This document shows, piece after piece, positions 57,810 to 64,000 of a DNA stretch of 64,000 nt. The notes under the pieces were generated by a model, which did not search any database, was not told the DNA's origin, and saw nothing but the letters and a program-made list of their open reading frames with translations. The first letter of the stretch is position 1. Each line of letters starts with the position of its first letter. This stretch comes from Climacium dendroides (taxonomy: Eukaryota > Streptophyta > Bryopsida > Hypnales > Climaciaceae). Where the stretch lies: assembly GCA_950106755.1 (NCBI GenBank), contig OX467083.1, forward strand, positions 3,199,501-3,263,500, given 5' to 3'. Position numbers and translations under genes: made by a program.

Positions 57810-59321
57810 AATTGTGACATGTGTTCCATTGTGACATTGACTTTTTAAGCCCAAGTTTCTTTGAAATATCAAAGAATTAATTTGAGAATGATATCGGACT
57901 CTAATTGCCAAGTTGTGATTTTCTTTTTGTTTCCTATAAGAAAGTGAAATAAATTTTTAATAAATAGAGTACATATATTTCCTACCATTCTAGAGTAATT
58001 GAATTATCATAGTTTCAATTTTTTTTACTTTAATCAAACATTGGGGGTAAACAATAAGTCATCTACTTATGGTTCAAATCAAAAGGTTGGAAAAGATATG
58101 AAGGTTGGAAGTTGATCATTAATTTATTATAGTTCCATCCAACTTATTGTAAAAGTTGTATGCAACAAAGTGAAATATATCATATTTGATGAGTTGGAGT
58201 CTTTTCTAATCCAACTTAGAAATTGCAAGAAGAAGGTTGTAGAAACAAAATAGAACGTAAAACCCAAAACTCAAATCAAATGAAGTGATATTAAGTTCTA
58301 TGCTTTATTTGTTCAATCTCCGCCTTTAGGACAATTGTTCTTTAATTAGTGGTTAATTAGCTAATACATGTAATGCAATGTTCTTTGTTGACTTGGATCA
58401 TAGATGATACGGTTGTATACAAATTGTAGTTTTGCAATGTGTAGGTGAACAAAATGTAAACATATATATTGATAGTCTACATTATACAAATATATAGGAC
58501 TGTTTTTTCTACAAGTTTTTATGCATAATACATCTATTGAGTTTGTGATCAAAATTCTAAAAACACTTAAAAGGTCCTTGGTTGAATGTTTAACGATTTT
58601 GTGACATCAATGAGAAAGAAAAGGAATTTCATACTACAAACACTTGAGGTCTATTATGAGTAAGAATTTTTTTTCATATGTATATGAAACATTTACTCAA
58701 TTGTAAAGAAATTGAACTCACATATATATAAATCCATTTTCGTTTCCTACATTTTAATCTACATTCTTGTTTAATTAATCACAAAAATTGAATAAAGGAA
58801 TATTACTTCAAAAAGAATCATGCATACTATCACCAATTTTAACAAACAATGAAATCAAATTAGTTTGAGCTTAGTTTACAAACATTTGGAGTGACGTAAA
58901 AACACAATTTAGAGTTTTGATGGATATTCTACCACCCAAGATATTTTGGGGGACAATGTAAGCTTACAAAAGAAACAATATAGGTCTATTTGTTTAGTAG
59001 AATAATTTGAGTGGTCTTCTTCTTGTACAATTGTATTGCTAAAAAAATGTCGAGGTAATCATATCGATATTTTATAAATTAATAGCACCTAAAAATGTTC
59101 AGAAAAGCATTTGGCTATGATTCCTACTATTCTGCAATAATTTAATTTTTTGTTGGACATTGTCGAAAGTCCAAAGCAAGGTCCGAATTATCTCAAGACT
59201 AATGCATTTTCGAGACATCCATCATTCTTTTGGATACACTATTAATAATTGTGAATTTTGAAAGATTCAAAAATAGGCGTATCTAACTTATAACCAACCT
59301 TAGGCTCTAACTTGTGATCCC
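57810..59321. other. AT-rich intergenic DNA, no gene recognised
   Basis: No terminal repeats or conserved frames recognised. Confidence 0.4.
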
Positions 59322-59480
59322 ATGAGGGCCTGTTTCTGCCCAAAAACTTTGGGTTGGAGCCCAAAGAAATGGAGTGTTTTGATTGGAAAACAGCTGTGGT
59401 ACCAACCCAAAGTTCCAATCAAAGCACTCTGTTTCTCTGGGCTCCAACCCAAAAGTTTTTGAGTGGAAACAGGCCCTCAT
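59322..59480. mobile_element. Foldback MITE with GGGCCTGTTTC ends (159 bp)
   Basis: ATGAGGGCCTGTTTC and GAAACAGGCCCTCAT are perfect 15-bp inverse ends. Arms continue with AAAACTTTGGGTTGGAGCCC and GGGCTCCAACCCAAAAGTTT, and GTGTTTTGATTGGAA with TTCCAATCAAAGCAC, around a short GC-containing loop. GGGCCTGTTT is a recurrent plant MITE start. No target duplication survives, or the border is slightly off. Confidence 0.8.
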
Positions 59481-59689
59481 TGAGGCTGTACTGTACATCA
59501 TTTACACAAGAATTTGCAGGGGTCCGTTTTTGCAAGTAGGTGCAGTTACCATGCGGCAATTCAAACTTCCCATTGGTGGATTATTTCATGCCAGTCCTCG
59601 ATCCCAGTCTTTTTTTTTAATCTGGGATCATGTGTTTCCAATTTCCCATATGAACAGTAGTAGTACTTCACATTACCTTACTAGCTAGT

Positions 59690-60240
59690 GGCAGATCGAT
59701 CAGCAAGCCCACCAGGGCCGGGAGCCCGGGGACCCATTTCCAATGATAAGCATTAATTTTAGAGCCAGGCAGACCGACATGAACGAAACAAACGAGGCTG
59801 ATGACAAGGGAAATTAAAAAGATCTGCTGCTGCAGCTGCTGCCGCTCTTCTTGCTGCTGCCGCTTATCTTCTGTTCACTTGCCTGACGGGCAGGAATGTT
59901 CAGTTACGGCTGAGTCAGGTTGTGTGCGATTCCCTTGCCGGCCAAAAGGCGGCTCTCCCAGCCGACCGACCGGCTGATAACATTGGAAGCGTTCCCTTTC
60001 TTCATCAGTTTCGCTGCAAGCAAGCAGGCAGGCAAGCAAGCTAACAAACAAACAAACAAAGCCTCCCTCTAACTTGAACCCATGGTACGGACCTCGCAGA
60101 AATGGTAGCTGGTACCGAAAATATCTGCGCATTCCAAGTGAGAGTGTGTGTGCGCGCGCACACCAATAATTCTGATATATAATTCTCGCTTGCCAGATGC
60201 CTTAAGATTGATTTGTTTGTTTGTTTGTTGATTGATCAAC
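59690..60240. other. GC-richer islet with CTG, GCAA, TG and TTTG microsatellites
   Basis: TGCTGCTGCAGCTGCTGCCG (59825), GCAAGCAAGCAGGCAGGCAA (60014), ACAAACAAACAAACAAA (60043), GTGTGTGTGCGCGCGCACAC (60146) and TTTGTTTGTTTGTTTG (60213). The minus-strand 85-codon frame is driven by these tracts and has no recognised domain. Confidence 0.6.
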
Positions 60241-60524
60241 AAGAATCCTCAAAGTCAATAATAGTAGTGGGGTGTGCACATACGAGCGATAAAAATACTG
60301 GACCAATTTCAATTTGTAGTTGATTCAATTTCAAGTGTGAATAACGTAGTTGGTTGGCTGTTGTGTTGGCCGCATGACTTCCAAGTACATCGATTGATAG
60401 GTCGTCCATTGGGTGTTTGTCTTTCTATGTTGTTTCTTGTGGTGGTGAGTACGGAAGGTTGAGTACGAGATGGGAGGCAAAATAATGCTCAAATTCCACA
60501 TTGAAGCCAAGAATTATCATGGAC

Positions 60525-60990
60525 TAGGTAATTGGACTATGAAGCCAAGAATTGTAAAGTAGATCAAGTTATCGAGAATAATTGTCGGTTAGGATGTATC
60601 AAGCCAAAGGTGGAGAGGGTGGTGTTGATCGGGGATTGTTCTTGATGATTAGGCCTACTTTGCAATTACTAGATATAATGCCAATGAAGGAGAGTTGAGT
60701 GGTTTGACTTTTTTGATTGCTTAACCAATCAAAACATGACACAATGGTGAAAGTCTCGTACATTTAGATTATGTTAGGTGGATCTGCACTCACTAAGCTA
60801 ATATTGGTTGATAGTAGTAGAGATTTCTTTCTGGATTTTTGTCACTGCTAGACCAATGAAATTTCTACTCCATACCCATCTAATTAAAAATTTGCAAAAG
60901 GCAAGCAATGAACATTACCGGTTTTAATTTGCCTCTCCTTAACCAATAGAAACATGCCACAATGGCAAAACTCTCCCACATTGACATTAT
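60525..60990 (-). mobile_element. Repeat family E copy 2 (inverted)
   Basis: On the minus strand it reproduces 19425-19895 block by block, ending CATAATGTCAATGTGGGAGA at the 60990 side. About 75-80 percent similar by eye. Confidence 0.75.
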
Positions 60991-62700
60991 GATTTTTTTT
61001 TGCAATTTTGTTGGATGTCTAAATTCATCGGTCTCCTAAAAACATAAGTTATTGAATGGCCATGTATGTAAAACAAACTAAAAGAAAGTTAGATCTCTTG
61101 TTTGTCCATTTGAACGTTTGTCTGTTTGTTTGTCTTTTCAAGACCCAACACTTAAAAGTCCTCAAATGGAATCAATTGAATTCATGTGTTCCCCCTTAAG
61201 AAAGTTCACAATGAAAGAAGAGTTCATTTGTTCAACATCCCACATTAAATTAAAGTCCATACTGAAAGAAGATTCTATTTATTCAAGACCCCTATTAGTT
61301 GCTAATTTAATTGGTTAAATTGGCACAATTCAAAGTACTAAAATTGTGAAAATCAATTGCACAAAGCTCTAAAAACTATAATTGTATAGATTGATGTTTT
61401 GTGATACCCATGTTAAAAGTCTTGAGTTTCTACCAATCAAAGAAATCGATGATAGTAAATCAAAAGTCTAAATGTTCAACCCCACACACCAAAGTTCACA
61501 AAACAAAGGAAGATTACTTAAGACTACTTTTTTCATTTTGGACTTTCTAAGTTTTAAATAAGAAGTGCGTTCAATCTTTGAACCAAAACTCAATTGATCG
61601 AGCATTTCAAGTTAAGGCTCAACAACACATGAATTAATATGCATTTCTAGTAGGAATGTTAGCATTGTGATATTCTATTGAAGAATGTCATGTTTCACAA
61701 CAATAGAGGAGTGGAGTGTTGAAACTTGTATAATACATATAAATGTAAATCTAAATTGTTTTAGTTGCCAATAGACAAGTAAACAAAATATTGAATTGTG
61801 TTTTAGAACATACTCAAAATTGCATTTGGAAACATAATTGAGAGTGTAATTTAGAGAAACGTGATTCTAATTTTTTCATGATACTAACATTTATTAAAAG
61901 CTTCTTTGTTTAGGGTTCCACATCATTGCCCACAAAATAATTAGTTTGAATTTCAAATTATGTTTTACAAGTGAGCATATTCTTCTTCCAATTGCATACA
62001 TTCTAGTTCATGCATAATTGAAAACGCCTCATGTCAAGGCAATGTATGGTTGAATATATGCAATGGCCTTTTGTTTTTCACAAATTTTTTCCATCCATGG
62101 AGAAATGGATGATATGAATCTACTCAATAAATCAACTATCTTTTGTTGTCAATTGTTGTCTATATGGGCCTTTGGAATCATGCTCCGATATTGAAGTTTG
62201 ATGCTTTAAAATCTCCTTTCTAGTACTATTGTAGAGAATGCACATAGGTGAATTGAAAGAAAATTGAAATAAATAATGGGATTCATTCTTAAAAAAATTT
62301 AGAAATGTAGTGTGAATGAAGTGTTTGTTAGAGATAATTCAATTATCCATACCACATAGACCTACAAAAGCAAACTCTATTGTTGTTGCTCTACAAATAC
62401 GCAAATCCCAAACTAAATAATGTTATACTAATCCTTGTACCTATGAGAAAATCACCAAATCCAATATCTCAAACCTAAGGTGTACATATCCAAAATTGTC
62501 TCCAACCCAATTGTAATCCCTATTGTTGGATCCAATCGTGCCCTCTTACACTCTAATGAAGTAGAACATGCACAAGATTGAAATTGGGATTGAAAAGGTT
62601 GGAATTGGATTGAAAAGCCACGTTTATATAACTATGTAGTTTAAACACATGACAAAAGGTTCATTCATTATTCTACAATTTGAAGGGACATTTTGGAATT
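60991..62700. other. AT-rich intergenic DNA, no gene recognised
   Basis: Contains a GTCTGTTTGTTTGTC patch near 61118 and a direct repeat (AAAGAAGAGTTCATTTGTTCA against AAAGAAGATTCTATTTATTCA, about 61215 and 61265). No gene signal. Confidence 0.4.
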
Positions 62701-62703
62701 ACC

Positions 62704-63963
62704 CACTAAAAGAAAAACATGTTCGACACAACTAGCTATTATGCAACTACAGTAGTATACTCTCTTTCCTATACAATTATCTTGCGACTATAATCCTCTC
62801 TTTTAGCACCAAATCTAATGTAATTGTTTTATGTTGCTATTTTACAACATTGATACATTGTTTTAGTTGCAAAGCAATCAATCTATAGTTGCAAAAATTG
62901 ACTTAGGAAACAACTAGGAAAAGATTGCAACTATAAAATGACCATAGTTATTTCTTGGTCGCTTTCTAGTTGTACACTAGTTGTTTCTTAGTTGTTTCCT
63001 ACAATACTAGAAAATTGAGTTGTTTTGTTGGTTTGGTTGCATAGATTTGATTTAGTTGTTTATTGATTTGGATAAAAATCAATAGAAAAATAAGCCAAAT
63101 GAATATGACTAAATCAACCAAAAAAACAATTTTGTAATAGTGAAGCTAGTCCTTTTCTAGTTGCTCTTTAGTCATACACTAGTTGTTTTTTAATTAGTTT
63201 CTAGTTGTTTTCAAAGTTCATTATCATTTGTCTTATATCAATTGTCCCATATCAGTTGCAAAGAGTACTAGTAGGTTGAACATGTAAGACTTGTAAGTTG
63301 TTGAAATCCTATGCAATGAATTTTGTTGATAGAATTTTAAGACTTTTATAATTTCTATGTTTATTCACTTTTTTTTAAATACATAAGCTTTCTTTCTTTT
63401 TCCTTGAACAAGTATGAAAAAATTGCAATGATTTGTAGATTTCTATAAAGTATAGATTTATACAATTTGTAGATTCCTACAATCTATAGAAATAAAAAAT
63501 TATTTAAAATCCGAGAAATTCTAAAATCTATGAAATTGTAAGGTATCCTAAACCAATGAAATCTATTAATACTAGTATTTGAATTTTTGAAATCTGGGAA
63601 GAAAGTAGATTTGAAATTTTGAAATCTAGAAGAAGGAAGATTTGAAATTCAAAAATCTAGAAAAGGGTAGTTCTAAAATTTTAAAATTTATAGAAAAGGT
63701 AGATATAAAAATTTAAAATCTACAAATCATTGAGATTAATGTTTTAAAATCTACCAATTTACAAGTTGCAAACAAGTTATAAATGAGTCACATGCAAGGC
63801 ATGACTTTTGCAATTGCTGCACTTTTTTTCTAGATTTTTAGGGTGTCCACTATGATTACAGGTCTCCAAATTATCACTAGTTACAAACCAATCACAAGTG
63901 TCCTATGCAATTAGTTTTTCAGTTGTATAGTGTAGTTGCAAAACCCCTCATTTTCTTTTAGTG
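62704..63963. mobile_element. Non-autonomous CACTA element (1,260 bp) with 3-bp target duplication
   Basis: Left end CACTAAAAGAAAAACATG, right end CATTTTCTTTTAGTG; ACC duplicated at 62701-62703 and 63964-63966. The subterminal left part is full of TAGTTGTTTCYTAGTTG-type motifs in both orientations, and AACTACA, GTTGCAA and similar words lie near the right end, like the subterminal transposase-binding repeats of CACTA elements. The interior has no transposase; from 63400 on it is a degenerate GAAATCTAGAAR repeat. Confidence 0.88.
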
Positions 63964-64000
63964 ACCATGCAATCATGTACTAGGGGATTCAAAGAACCAC

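Overview
The window looks like nuclear DNA of a land plant with a repeat-rich genome. The evidence is a NAC-domain transcription factor gene with canonical GT-AG introns, plant-type miniature transposons (CACTA ends with 3-bp duplications, Stowaway-like ends), a telo-box leader motif and AT-rich intergenic DNA. The lineage cannot be fixed from the sequence; the NAC protein is divergent enough that a non-flowering plant is possible (inference). No bacterial or organellar gene, no tRNA or rRNA gene and no CRISPR array was seen.

Only one gene is well supported: a three-exon VNS-type NAC factor on the minus strand (33444 to 30982, predicted 383 residues). It sits in a roughly 17-kb, less AT-rich and repeat-poorer domain (about 20.2-24.9 and 29.3-37 kb) that includes a TATA box candidate and a pyrimidine-rich tract upstream of the gene. 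A second protein-related locus is a broken Tc1-like transposase (8.8-9.4 kb, minus).

Most of the rest is transposon-derived and noncoding. The left part (1-20 kb) holds AT-rich TTAA-flanked repeats, the Tc1 remnant, a five-unit tandem array with alternating unit length (9.95-10.88 kb), a 62-bp tandem repeat (14.4-14.7 kb) and a direct duplication of about 1.15 kb (17-19.2 kb), one copy of which carries a 321-bp inverted-repeat element. At 25.6-28.3 kb three near-perfect palindromes share the same ends, each with a perfect 8-bp target duplication. The right part (37-64 kb) holds several repeat families that recur elsewhere in the window, short GC-rich islets with tetranucleotide tracts, and two CACTA elements with 3-bp duplications.

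The main higher-order observation is a superfamily of AT-rich elements whose ends read like YCCCTAAAG and which abut TTAA on both sides in five of five complete cases. One of them is nested inside another family member. No LTR-retrotransposon polyprotein, helicase or TTAA-type transposase was recognised, so the families must depend on enzymes encoded elsewhere. All positions were read by eye; repeat borders without a target duplication are approximate.
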